From positions 1-12,216 of the forward strand of contig JACQPS010000084.1 of the NCBI GenBank assembly GCA_016207445.1: DNA of 12,216 bases, in the 5' to 3' direction. Shown here piece after piece: positions 6,393 to 12,216 of this stretch. The translations under genes and the position numbers were made by a program. Each line of letters begins with the position of its first letter. Within the stretch, counting starts at the first letter, position 1. The stretch comes from Gemmatimonadota bacterium (GTDB taxonomy: Bacteria; Gemmatimonadota; Gemmatimonadetes; Longimicrobiales; RSA9). The notes beneath the pieces are model-generated. The model was not told the DNA's origin. It saw only the letters and a list, made by a program, of their open reading frames with translations, and made no database searches.

Positions 6393-7334
6393 CTACGCGT
6401 ACTTGATCCGCGGATCGAGGACCGCGTAGAGGAGGTCGACGAGGAGATTGATGGTGACGAAGGTCACCGCCGCCACCAGGATGGTCCCCTGCACTAGGGG
6501 AAAGTCCCGCGTGAGGATCGCCGTCACCGCCAGACGGCCGAGCCCCGGCCAGCTGAAGATCGTCTCGGTCACGACGGCGCCGCCGAGAAGCCCGGCGAAC
6601 TGAAGGCCGATGATGGTGACCACCGGGAGCAGCGCGTTCCCGAGCGCGTGCTTGGCGACGACCAGCCGCTCCGCCAGCCCCTTGGCCCTGGCCGTCCGCA
6701 CGTAGTCCTGGCTCAACGCCTCCAGGACGCTCGAGCGCGTCAGGCGGGCGAGCGCGGGGACCTGGATCCCTCCCAGGGTGAGCGCCGGGAGCACGAGATG
6801 GCGGAGGCCGTCGAGGGTCCAGAGCGGCCCGCCGCGGCCCGACACCGGGAGCCAGCCGAGTGTGAAGGCGAACAGCCAGATGGCCATGAGCCCGATCCAG
6901 AAGATCGGAAGCGAGAGCCCCAGGAGCGCGGCGACCATCGAGAGCTTGTCGAAGATCGAGCGGCGCTTGACGGCGGCGACCACGCCGATCGGTATCGCGA
7001 CGAGAAGCGACCAGATCCGGGCCGCGATCACCAGCTCGAACGTGTTGAGGAACGCGACGGCAACCTCCTCGCTCACCGCCCGCTGGGTCAGCATCGACCG
7101 GCCGAGATCGCCCTGGAGCGCATGCGAGAGATAGCGCCAGTACTGGACCAGCACCGGCTGGTCGAGACCGAGCTGCGTCCTGATGTTCGCGACGACGTCC
7201 GGAGGCGCCGTGGGCCCGGCGACGATAGTGGCCGGGTCCCCAGGGGCGAGGTGGAGGATCAGGAAGACCAGGATCGAGGTGCCCAGGACGGTGGGGATCG
7301 TCAGGAGCACGCGACGGGCGACGTAGACCGGCAT
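6393..7334 (-). CDS. ABC transporter permease, DppB/OppB type
   Basis: A 313-residue inner-membrane permease that pairs with the DppC-type protein downstream. Diagnostic features are the N-terminus YVARRVLLTIPTVLGTSILV (first membrane helix about 9-30) and LAPGDPA (29-35). QLGLDQPVLVQYWRYL follows at 54-69, then GDLGRSM (75-81). The EAA loop is DYVRTARAKGLAERLVVAKHALGNALLPVV (210-239), followed by ETIFSWPGLGRL (257-268) and a final helix before the typical ending AVLDPRIKYA. All expected elements and length are present, so it should be functional. It follows the binding-protein gene by 63 bases that hold a strong stem-loop, and it overlaps no gene. The upstream base run before the ATG gives only a weak ribosome site. 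Confidence 0.94.
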   Translation of the reverse strand: MPVYVARRVLLTIPTVLGTSILVFLILHLAPGDPATIVAGPTAPPDVVANIRTQLGLDQPVLVQYWRYLSHALQGDLGRSMLTQRAVSEEVAVAFLNTFELVIAARIWSLLVAIPIGVVAAVKRRSIFDKLSMVAALLGLSLPIFWIGLMAIWLFAFTLGWLPVSGRGGPLWTLDGLRHLVLPALTLGGIQVPALARLTRSSVLEALSQDYVRTARAKGLAERLVVAKHALGNALLPVVTIIGLQFAGLLGGAVVTETIFSWPGLGRLAVTAILTRDFPLVQGTILVAAVTFVTINLLVDLLYAVLDPRIKYA

Positions 7335-7344
7335 GCGTCGTCGA

Positions 7345-7388
7345 GGGCCGGCGGTCGGGCCTGGACTACCCGGCCTCGCCGCCGGCCC
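7345..7388 (-). promoter_or_regulatory. GC-rich intercistronic stem-loop between binding-protein and permease genes
   Basis: GGGCCGGCGG (7345-7354) and CCGCCGGCCC (7379-7388) are perfect 10-bp reverse complements around a 24-base loop, which itself contains a CGGG/CCCG pair. The structure starts about 9 bases after the binding-protein stop in the transcribed (minus) direction. There is no T tract, so it is not a classical intrinsic terminator. Stem-loops at this place in importer operons commonly stabilise the upstream mRNA and reduce read-through, so that more binding protein than permease is made. That role is inferred. Confidence 0.6.
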
Positions 7389-7397
7389 AAGGTCTCG

Positions 7398-8996
7398 CTA
7401 GCGGCCGACCGACACGTCGAGGAGCTTGTGGTAGCCGACGTCGTACACGGGATGGGGCCGGAGGTCCTGGACCTTGGCGCTCATGATCATCGCGCGGTCG
7501 GGATGCCAGAGCGGAGCCCACACGGCGCTCTCCACGACGCGCTTCTGGACCTCAGTGTAGATCTCCTGCCACCGCTTCTGGTCGGCCACGGTGCGCCCCT
7601 CTTCCAGCAGCTGGTCCACCTTCGGGTCCACGAAGTTGAACCGGTTGGGCGCCGGGCGATTCTTGGAGTGGAAGTAGAACATGAGGATCTCGTCCGGGTT
7701 GGAGTGCGGCATGCCCATGGCCATGATCGTGTGCTCGCCGGCCTTCAAGCGTCCCCAGATGGCGGCCTCCTCGAGCAGGACCTGCTCGACGTCGATGCCC
7801 ACGTCCTTGAGCTGGGCCTGGATCAAGGTCAACGTGTCCGGGTAGCCATACCCGGCGATGGCGTGGACCGGAAGCTTGAGGCGCTTGCCGTCCTTGACGC
7901 GGATGCCGTCGGGGCCTGGCTTCCACCCCGCCTCGTCCAGGAGCGCCCGCGCCTTGGCCGGGTTGTACTCGTACGCCGCCTTCGCCACGTCCTTCCACTG
8001 GCCGGCCACGATGGGCGACAGCGGTCCCTGCGCGGGCGCGCCGAGGCCGTAGAAGATCTCGTTGACGATGTCGTCCTTCTTGATCGCGTGGTTGATCGCC
8101 TTGCGGATACGGATATCCTGGACCAGCTCCTTGTTCATGTTGAAGCCGAGGTAAACCACGTAGCCGACCTTGTACTCGAGCACCCGGAGCTTCGGGTCCT
8201 TGCGCAGGCGCGGCAGCTCGGAGAAGGCGATCCACCGGCTCACGTTGAGCCCGATCCCCTTCTCCAGCTCGAAGAGGCGCGTGGTGTCTTCCGGGATGAT
8301 GCGCCAGACGACCCGCTCGAGCTTCGCCGGGCCCCGGTTCTTGAACATCGGCGGCCCCCACGTATAGTCGGGGTTGCGCTCGACGACGAAGCGGTCCCGG
8401 AGGACCCACTCCTTGAACCGGAACGGCCCGGTCCCGTCCACGGCCAGCGTGCCGTAGTTCGCGCCGTGCTTCTTGATGGCCTCCGGGTTCAGGATCGAGG
8501 CGAAGCCCGAGGCCAGATTGAAGAGGAGATAGTTGGAACGCTCCTTCAGGCGGAGCACGACGGTGTGGTCATCCTTCGCGAGGATCTCCTCGACCTCGGC
8601 GATGCGGTGCTTGGTCGGCGAGGCGGTGGCGGGATCACGCCAGCGGTCCAGCGTGAACTTCACGTCGTGCGCGGTGAGGGGCTTGCCGCTGTGGAACTTC
8701 ACGCCCTTCTTCAGCGCGAACGTGTATGTCTTGCCGTCGGGCGAGACCAGCCAGGTCTCGGCCAGCCCCGGCGTGATCTTCTCCAGATCGAAGTCGAGGT
8801 TCACCAGCGTGTCGTAGAGGTTGTACAGCCGCTCGGCCGCGATGACGGCCGTGACCTTGTGCGGGTCCACCGACTCGGCATCGGTCGGCTGGCCGATGAT
8901 GAGCGTGTTCGGCTGGGCGTGCGCCGGCGGCGCGACGAGCATCGCCAGGAGCCCGGCCACGACCGGCCCGGTCCACCATCCAGAACCACGTCTCAT
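7398..8996 (-). CDS. Periplasmic substrate-binding protein, family 5 (DppA/OppA type)
   Basis: A 532-residue exported solute receptor for the DppBC-type permeases downstream. The start chosen (ATG 8994-8996) has AGGAGG 7 bases upstream and gives a good Sec signal peptide: basic start MRRG, hydrophobic core GPVVAGLLAMLVAPP, cleavage after AHA (27). A longer in-frame extension to 9155 would run into the amidase gene and is rejected. The mature part shows the family-5 pattern: NTLIIGQPTDAESVDPHK (30-47), RLYNLYDTLVNLD, then ITPGLAETWLVSPDGKTYTF. GVKFHSGKPLTAHDVKFTLDR (98-118) follows, and later RIRKAINHAIKKDDI. There is no lipobox Cys, so it is a soluble periplasmic protein or is anchored otherwise. 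Its gene begins 25 bases after the amidase stop. The ligand is unknown; linkage to an amidase suggests a peptide or another amide. Downstream stem-loop probably favours its expression. Confidence 0.94.
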   Translation of the reverse strand: MRRGSGWWTGPVVAGLLAMLVAPPAHAQPNTLIIGQPTDAESVDPHKVTAVIAAERLYNLYDTLVNLDFDLEKITPGLAETWLVSPDGKTYTFALKKGVKFHSGKPLTAHDVKFTLDRWRDPATASPTKHRIAEVEEILAKDDHTVVLRLKERSNYLLFNLASGFASILNPEAIKKHGANYGTLAVDGTGPFRFKEWVLRDRFVVERNPDYTWGPPMFKNRGPAKLERVVWRIIPEDTTRLFELEKGIGLNVSRWIAFSELPRLRKDPKLRVLEYKVGYVVYLGFNMNKELVQDIRIRKAINHAIKKDDIVNEIFYGLGAPAQGPLSPIVAGQWKDVAKAAYEYNPAKARALLDEAGWKPGPDGIRVKDGKRLKLPVHAIAGYGYPDTLTLIQAQLKDVGIDVEQVLLEEAAIWGRLKAGEHTIMAMGMPHSNPDEILMFYFHSKNRPAPNRFNFVDPKVDQLLEEGRTVADQKRWQEIYTEVQKRVVESAVWAPLWHPDRAMIMSAKVQDLRPHPVYDVGYHKLLDVSVGR

Positions 8997-9021
8997 GACG
9001 GATCCTCCTTTGCCCCGCGGC

Positions 9022-10419
9022 TCAGACCGGCGCGGTCTTCCCTCGCCACGGGGTGTTGGCCTCGTACACATGAGCGGCGCGCAGCACCGTGGCCTCGTCG
9101 AAGGCCCGGCCGATGAGCTGCAGTCCGACCGGGAGGCCGCCGGCCGTGAAGCCACAGGGGACGGACACGGCCGGGAGGCCGGTGTGGTTCGACGGTCGGT
9201 TGAGGCGGATCATGGCCCCGAGGATCCCCTCCGACGCGTTCTTGATCTTCACGGAAGTCTCGCCGACCTTGGGGGCGGCCACCGGAACGGTGGGGGCGGC
9301 GATGAGGTCCACGCGCCGCAGCGCCTGCGCGAAGTCCTGCCGGATCAGCTCACGCACGCGCTGCGCCTGCACGTAGTCCATGCCCATGAACAGCTTGCCC
9401 CACTCGAGCCCGAAGCGGACGTCGGGCGCGTAGTCGTCCGCGCGCGTCCTCAGCCAGCGCTCGTGATACGTGGCCGCCTCCGTGAGGACGATCGCGACGT
9501 GCACGCCGGCAATGTGCTTGATCTCGGGCAGTGAGACCTCCTCCACCAACGCGCCCAGCCCTTCCAGCACCTTGACCGCCTTGCGGACCGCTTCCTCGAC
9601 TTCGGGATCGAGGCTGTCGAAGTAATACTGGCGCGGGACGCCGATCCTGAGCCCTTTCACCTCCCCGGTCAGGGCCCGGGCGTAGTTCGGGACCGGCACG
9701 TCCACCGTCGAGGGATCGCGTGGATCGTGTCCGGCCATGACGCCGAGAACGAGCGCGGCGTCCTCGACGGTCTTCGTTATCGGGCCGGCGTGGTCGCACG
9801 TCCAGCTGAGGGGGATCACGCCGTACTTGCTCACGCGCCCGTAGGTCGGCTTGAGCCCCACGACCCCGCACAGCGCCGCCGGGATGCGGATCGAGCCTCC
9901 CGTGTCCGTCCCCGTCGCCGCCAGGCAGAGGGAGGCGGCGACGGCCGCGCCCGAGCCCCCGCTGCTGCCCCCGGGAATCCGGTCGAGGTCCCACGGGTTC
10001 CGGGTGGGCGGCGTGAAGACGCTGTAGGCGAACTCGTGGGTGTTGGTCTTGCCCACGATCACGGCGCCGGCGCGCTTGAGGCGCGCGACGACGGTGGCGT
10101 CGTAGTCCGGGACGAAGCTCGCGAGGATCTTCGAGCTGGCCGTCGTGCGCACGCCCCGCGTGTAGTAGAGGTCCTTGAGGCCGATCGGGATCCCGTGGAG
10201 GGGGCCGAGGTAGTTCCCGGCGAGGATGGCGTGCTCCGCCGCCTTGGCCGCGTTGCGGGCCTCGTCCCGCGTCACCGTCACGAACGCCTTCAGCCGGCCA
10301 TCGGTAGCGGCGATCCGGTCGAGCACCGCGTCGGTCACTTCGACGGGCGAGACTTCCTTCTTCCTGATCCGCGCCGCGAGGGCGGCGATGGTGCTGAAGG
10401 CGAGCCTCGCGTCACTCAT
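9022..10419 (-). CDS. Amidase-signature family amidase, GatA/AtzF-like, operon-encoded
   Basis: A 465-residue amidase-signature hydrolase. The triad residues are Lys82 in GLKDLYYTRG, Ser152 in GGSSGGS (151-156) and nucleophile Ser176 in TDTGGSIRIPA, followed by GVVGLKPTYGRVS. The start at 10417-10419 has a G-rich ribosome site (10427-10435) and overlaps the upstream GatC-like gene by 8 bp (ATGAGTGA), so the two are translationally coupled and probably form a complex. The long N-terminal in-frame extension to 10635 lies inside the neighbouring gene and is rejected. It has no signal peptide. The sequence is close to GatA in motifs, but there is no gatB here, and clustering with an importer argues for a catabolic amidase rather than tRNA amidation. 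Substrate is not readable. It differs clearly from the NylA-like amidase at 3387. Confidence 0.93.
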   Translation of the reverse strand: MSDARLAFSTIAALAARIRKKEVSPVEVTDAVLDRIAATDGRLKAFVTVTRDEARNAAKAAEHAILAGNYLGPLHGIPIGLKDLYYTRGVRTTASSKILASFVPDYDATVVARLKRAGAVIVGKTNTHEFAYSVFTPPTRNPWDLDRIPGGSSGGSGAAVAASLCLAATGTDTGGSIRIPAALCGVVGLKPTYGRVSKYGVIPLSWTCDHAGPITKTVEDAALVLGVMAGHDPRDPSTVDVPVPNYARALTGEVKGLRIGVPRQYYFDSLDPEVEEAVRKAVKVLEGLGALVEEVSLPEIKHIAGVHVAIVLTEAATYHERWLRTRADDYAPDVRFGLEWGKLFMGMDYVQAQRVRELIRQDFAQALRRVDLIAAPTVPVAAPKVGETSVKIKNASEGILGAMIRLNRPSNHTGLPAVSVPCGFTAGGLPVGLQLIGRAFDEATVLRAAHVYEANTPWRGKTAPV

Positions 10420-10747
10420 GGCCGTTCCCCCCTCTCGGGTCCGGCACCGCAGGCAGGAACACGGGCGCAGGCCCACCGAGGCCCACGTCCACCTCGCGCA
10501 GCTTCCGCATCTCGCCCAGCCCCCAGTCGACGGCCGGCGCGAGCTTCTCGAGTTGCTGGTCGGTAATGGCCAGGCTGTTGGCGTCGACGACAGGGCGAAG
10601 GCTGTCCTTCGTCGCCTTCGGGGCCTGGCCCCCAACGCGCGAGGGAAGCAGCGCCGCGCCCGTCAGGGTTCCCGCCGCGCCCACCGCTCGAAGGAAGCGG
10701 CGGCGCGACATTCGCCAGGAAGCATTTCCGCCCGATCGCGTATCCAT
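10412..10747 (-). CDS. Small Tat-signal protein with GatC/AtzG-like core
   Basis: A 111-residue protein starting at ATG 10745-10747, with a GGGAGGGAG ribosome site just upstream. Residues 14-43 form a twin-arginine signal: SRRRFLRAVG followed by a small-residue hydrophobic stretch and a likely cut after VGGQA or nearby. The remaining part, LAITDQQLEKLAP through MRKLREVDVGLGGPAPVFLPA, aligns without gaps to the core of GatC proteins (LAITDEE...L.EV....P...L). The GatC/AtzG group comprises small subunits that wrap around amidase-signature enzymes and help them fold. The C-terminal tail of classical GatC is missing. It overlaps the amidase start by 8 bp, which supports a complex. The Tat signal on such a subunit is unusual, because the amidase partner has none; it suggests joint export of the folded pair. 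The GatC relation is my alignment by eye; the export model is inference. Confidence 0.75.
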   Translation of the reverse strand: MDTRSGGNASWRMSRRRFLRAVGAAGTLTGAALLPSRVGGQAPKATKDSLRPVVDANSLAITDQQLEKLAPAVDWGLGEMRKLREVDVGLGGPAPVFLPAVPDPRGGNGHE

Positions 10748-10859
10748 ACGCTCCCTCCCTCTTTGATCTGACGCTGCCATTCCCCGAGCCCCGTCGATGT
10801 CGGAGAGGTGAAACCAGACCGGGGAAAGCTTCGAACTCACCACGTGGGGTTCCCCTCGC

Positions 10860-11402
10860 TCAGTACGAAGGCGGCGTTATCGCCCAGAGCACGATGGCCT
10901 TGCCCCGGCCGGCGTTCTCCCAGCGGTGAGGGATGCGGCTTTCAAAGGTGATGCTGTCCCCTTCCTTCAGGAGGTGAGTATCATCTCCAACCCAGAACCG
11001 AAGGCGCCCCTGCAGGACCACGGCGCATTCCTCATCGCTGTCGTGGGTATATGGTTCGCTTCCGCTACCTCCCCCGGGCAAAATCTCCGTGTAGATCATC
11101 TGCAGATGCCCGGCGAGCGAAGGCGATAACAGGTGATCCGTGACCTGATTCCGAGGGAACACAATCTTGCGGCGTTCCGCCTTCCGCACCACCAAGCGCT
11201 TTCCGTGGTTTTCGTCAAAGAAGGTACTGACGGACGCGCCGAGCGTCCTCGCGATCTTCTGGATCGATGCGATCGAGGGGTTAGTAATGTCCTTCTCGAC
11301 TTGACTGATGAAGCTCGGGGTGTACCCCGTCCGCTTCGCCAGCTCGGCCACGGTCAACCCACGCTTGGACCGGAGGGCACGGATCCGTCGGCCGAGTCTC
11401 AT
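10860..11402 (-). CDS. XRE-family regulator with C-terminal cupin domain
   Basis: A 180-residue cytoplasmic DNA-binding regulator at the head of the amidase-transporter operon. Residues 4-60 form an XRE helix-turn-helix (LRSKRGLTVAELAKRTGYTP, recognition helix SFISQVEKDITNPS, then SIQKIARTLG). Residues about 107-176 are a small cupin barrel, with possible metal or ligand residues in THDSDEECAVVLQGRL (His120, Glu124/125) and IPHRWENAG (His159). HTH-cupin proteins of this build (the PuuR/SutR kind) usually sense a small metabolite and repress or activate a neighbouring catabolic operon. The ATG (11400-11402) has AAGAAGG about 9 bases upstream. A palindrome 26 bases upstream may be its own operator. 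The next gene is 112 bases downstream on the same strand, so co-transcription or a second promoter are both possible. Confidence 0.93.
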   Translation of the reverse strand: MRLGRRIRALRSKRGLTVAELAKRTGYTPSFISQVEKDITNPSIASIQKIARTLGASVSTFFDENHGKRLVVRKAERRKIVFPRNQVTDHLLSPSLAGHLQMIYTEILPGGGSGSEPYTHDSDEECAVVLQGRLRFWVGDDTHLLKEGDSITFESRIPHRWENAGRGKAIVLWAITPPSY

Positions 11403-11427
11403 TGTCGGAGCCTTCTTGAAGTCATAC

Positions 11428-11438
11428 TAACGAAGTTA
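11428..11438 (-). promoter_or_regulatory. Palindrome TAAC-GAA-GTTA upstream of the XRE-cupin gene (possible operator)
   Basis: The 11-base sequence TAACGAAGTTA is a perfect inverted repeat around a 3-base centre, 26 bases upstream of the regulator start codon, in an otherwise AT-richer patch (11425-11455). XRE regulators bind such short palindromes, and autoregulation is common. A -10-like TAGTAT lies directly downstream of it on the minus strand, but no good -35 is visible. A second palindrome, CCGC-TC-GCGG, lies at 11455-11464. Assignment is by position only. Confidence 0.4.
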
Positions 11439-11564
11439 AGCACCGTTATTACTACCGCTCGCGGGTGGTGTCAAGAGCACACAGCGAGACTGCCGAGGAC
11501 TGATCATCGCTGCAGGTACGACGCGCTGCCGCGCGCAGCGGACCGACGACCTTCGGTCGGCCGA

Positions 11565-12011
11565 CTATCCCTTCTCTGAGGGTTGAACCCTGCCGATGCT
11601 CCAGCCGCCGTCGCCCGTGAGGACGTGGCCGGTCACGAAGTCGGCGTCAGCAGAGGCCAGGAAGACCGCCGCCCCCGCGACGTCCTCCGGCGTCCCCGGG
11701 CGGCCCAGCGGCGTCGCCGCCAGCATGAGGGCTCGGCGTCGAGCGTCCGTGACAAGCCGTTCGCGTGTCATGTCGGTGAGGATGAGTCCGGGCGCAATGG
11801 CGTTCACCGTGACGCCTGCCGGGGCATAATCCACCGCCATCGAGCGCGTGAGGGCGATCACCCCGGCTTTTGCCGCGCTGTACGACGAGGCTCTGGGAAA
11901 CGCTCGTGAGGTTGATGTGAAGCATGCGAGTCCACTCCTCCTCGGACGTCTCCAGCACCTCGTGGGATCCACCGATGCCGGCGTTGCTCACGAGCACATC
12001 GAGCCGCAGGA
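11565..12011 (-). pseudogene. Broken short-chain dehydrogenase/reductase (SDR)
   Basis: Two parts of an SDR lie in different frames. The right part (about 12011 down to 11907) begins RLDVLVSNAGIGGSHE, containing the NAG motif, and runs to MLHINLTSV. The left part (about 11905 down to 11565) reads SSYSAAKAGVIALTRS with the catalytic Tyr and Lys, NAIAPGLILTDMT, then PLGRPGTPEDVAGAAVFLAS and the usual ending VTGHVLTGDGGWSI. Compared with intact SDRs, about 35 residues carrying the catalytic Ser are missing at the junction near 11900. The nucleotide-binding N-terminus (TGxxxGIG) is also absent. A combined deletion and frame change means no active enzyme; an assembly artefact cannot be fully excluded. 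It lies upstream of, and in the same direction as, the regulator gene. Confidence 0.75.
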
Positions 12012-12030
12012 ACGCCCGCAGGCAGGGCTC

Positions 12031-12216
12031 TCCAGGAGTCGCTTGACCTCAGGGCGCGGAGCGAGGCAAAGAGTTCGAAACGTGTCGACTACGGGGAGCC
12101 AACCTTTCTCAGGACTTCCGGATCGTCGGCGCCCACTGCTGGCGATAACAGCCGGGCGCTCGTGAACTTCGGGATCGTCTCGTCGAGAGCCGTCGGTGCG
12201 GCGGCATGTCGAGACG
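12031..12216 (-). pseudogene. Frame-broken remnant of an unidentified gene, continuing past the window edge
   Basis: Two adjacent minus-strand frames read as one protein interrupted once near 12090. From the edge: LDETIPKFTSARLLSPAVGADDPEVLRKVGSP, then TAG at 12089-12091. In the next frame: VVDTFRTLCLAPRPEVKRLLES (about 12092 down to 12030). After this the frame runs into the SDR remnant with no start codon between them. I do not recognise the family. The continuity of plausible protein sequence across the frame change is the only evidence; it could be the end of a neighbouring gene fused to the decayed SDR by deletion. Confidence 0.35.

Noticed and set aside
5535..6497. Plus-strand open frame opposite dppC
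   Set aside because: Shadow of a gene with all expected permease motifs; no ribosome site.
6648..9116. Plus-strand open frame of 822 codons
   Set aside because: It is the antisense of the permease and binding-protein genes, with a His/Arg/Asp/Gly-heavy composition typical of shadow frames in GC-rich DNA.
10820..10856. GGGGAA/TTCCCC stem between the regulator and the Tat-GatC gene
   Set aside because: The 6-bp stem with a 23-base loop and no T tract is too weak to call a terminator or attenuator.
11500..11560. Short GC hairpins after the SDR remnant
   Set aside because: Stems of only about 5 bp and no T tract; not distinguishable from chance in this base composition.
1..12216. CRISPR arrays, rRNA, riboswitches, integrase genes
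   Set aside because: No regularly spaced direct repeats, rRNA segments, recognisable aptamers or recombinase genes were seen on either strand.

Overview
The window is GC-rich bacterial DNA. The Sec and Tat signal peptides, the sigma-54 activator and a Dpp/Opp-type ABC importer next to amidase-signature hydrolases suggest a Gram-negative soil or subsurface bacterium. A proteobacterium, or a lineage such as Rokubacteria/Methylomirabilota, would fit, but that placement is a guess from gene content; the sequence carries no marker gene. Several genes are broken by deletions and frame changes, while the central operon is fully intact.

Left part (1-3379): this looks like an accessory, decayed region. 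It starts with the last 63 residues of an IS transposase, followed by a 330-bp spacer with an inverted repeat and an intact sigma-54-dependent AAA+ activator (524-2035) whose N-terminal domain I do not recognise. About 950 bp with no confident gene follows. It ends in a precise 45-bp 3' fragment of a tRNA-Asn(GTT) gene (2984-3028), which looks like the attachment-site scar of an integrated element lying to its left. Just to the right is a start-less C-terminal gene remnant on the minus strand (3116-3379).

Middle part (3387-5514): an intact minus-strand NylA-like amidase is followed, divergently, by a dienelactone-hydrolase-type gene that kept its signal peptide and catalytic motifs but lost internal segments and its reading frame.

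Right part (5523-11402): a minus-strand gene cluster that reads as one operon. Its order is XRE-cupin regulator, small Tat-signal protein with a GatC-like core, amidase-signature amidase (overlapping the previous gene by 8 bp), periplasmic family-5 substrate-binding protein, DppB-type permease and DppC-type permease. A GC-rich stem-loop lies between the binding-protein and permease genes. No ATPase genes follow the permeases. I infer an amide or peptide-like compound scavenging system: the binding protein and permeases import a substrate, the amidase hydrolyses it, and the regulator senses a ligand through its cupin domain. The most unusual element is the Tat signal on a GatC/AtzG-like partner of a signal-less amidase, which suggests export of the amidase by hitchhiking.

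Right edge (11565-12216): remnants of a short-chain dehydrogenase that lost its catalytic-Ser segment and N-terminus, and a further broken reading frame of unknown identity.
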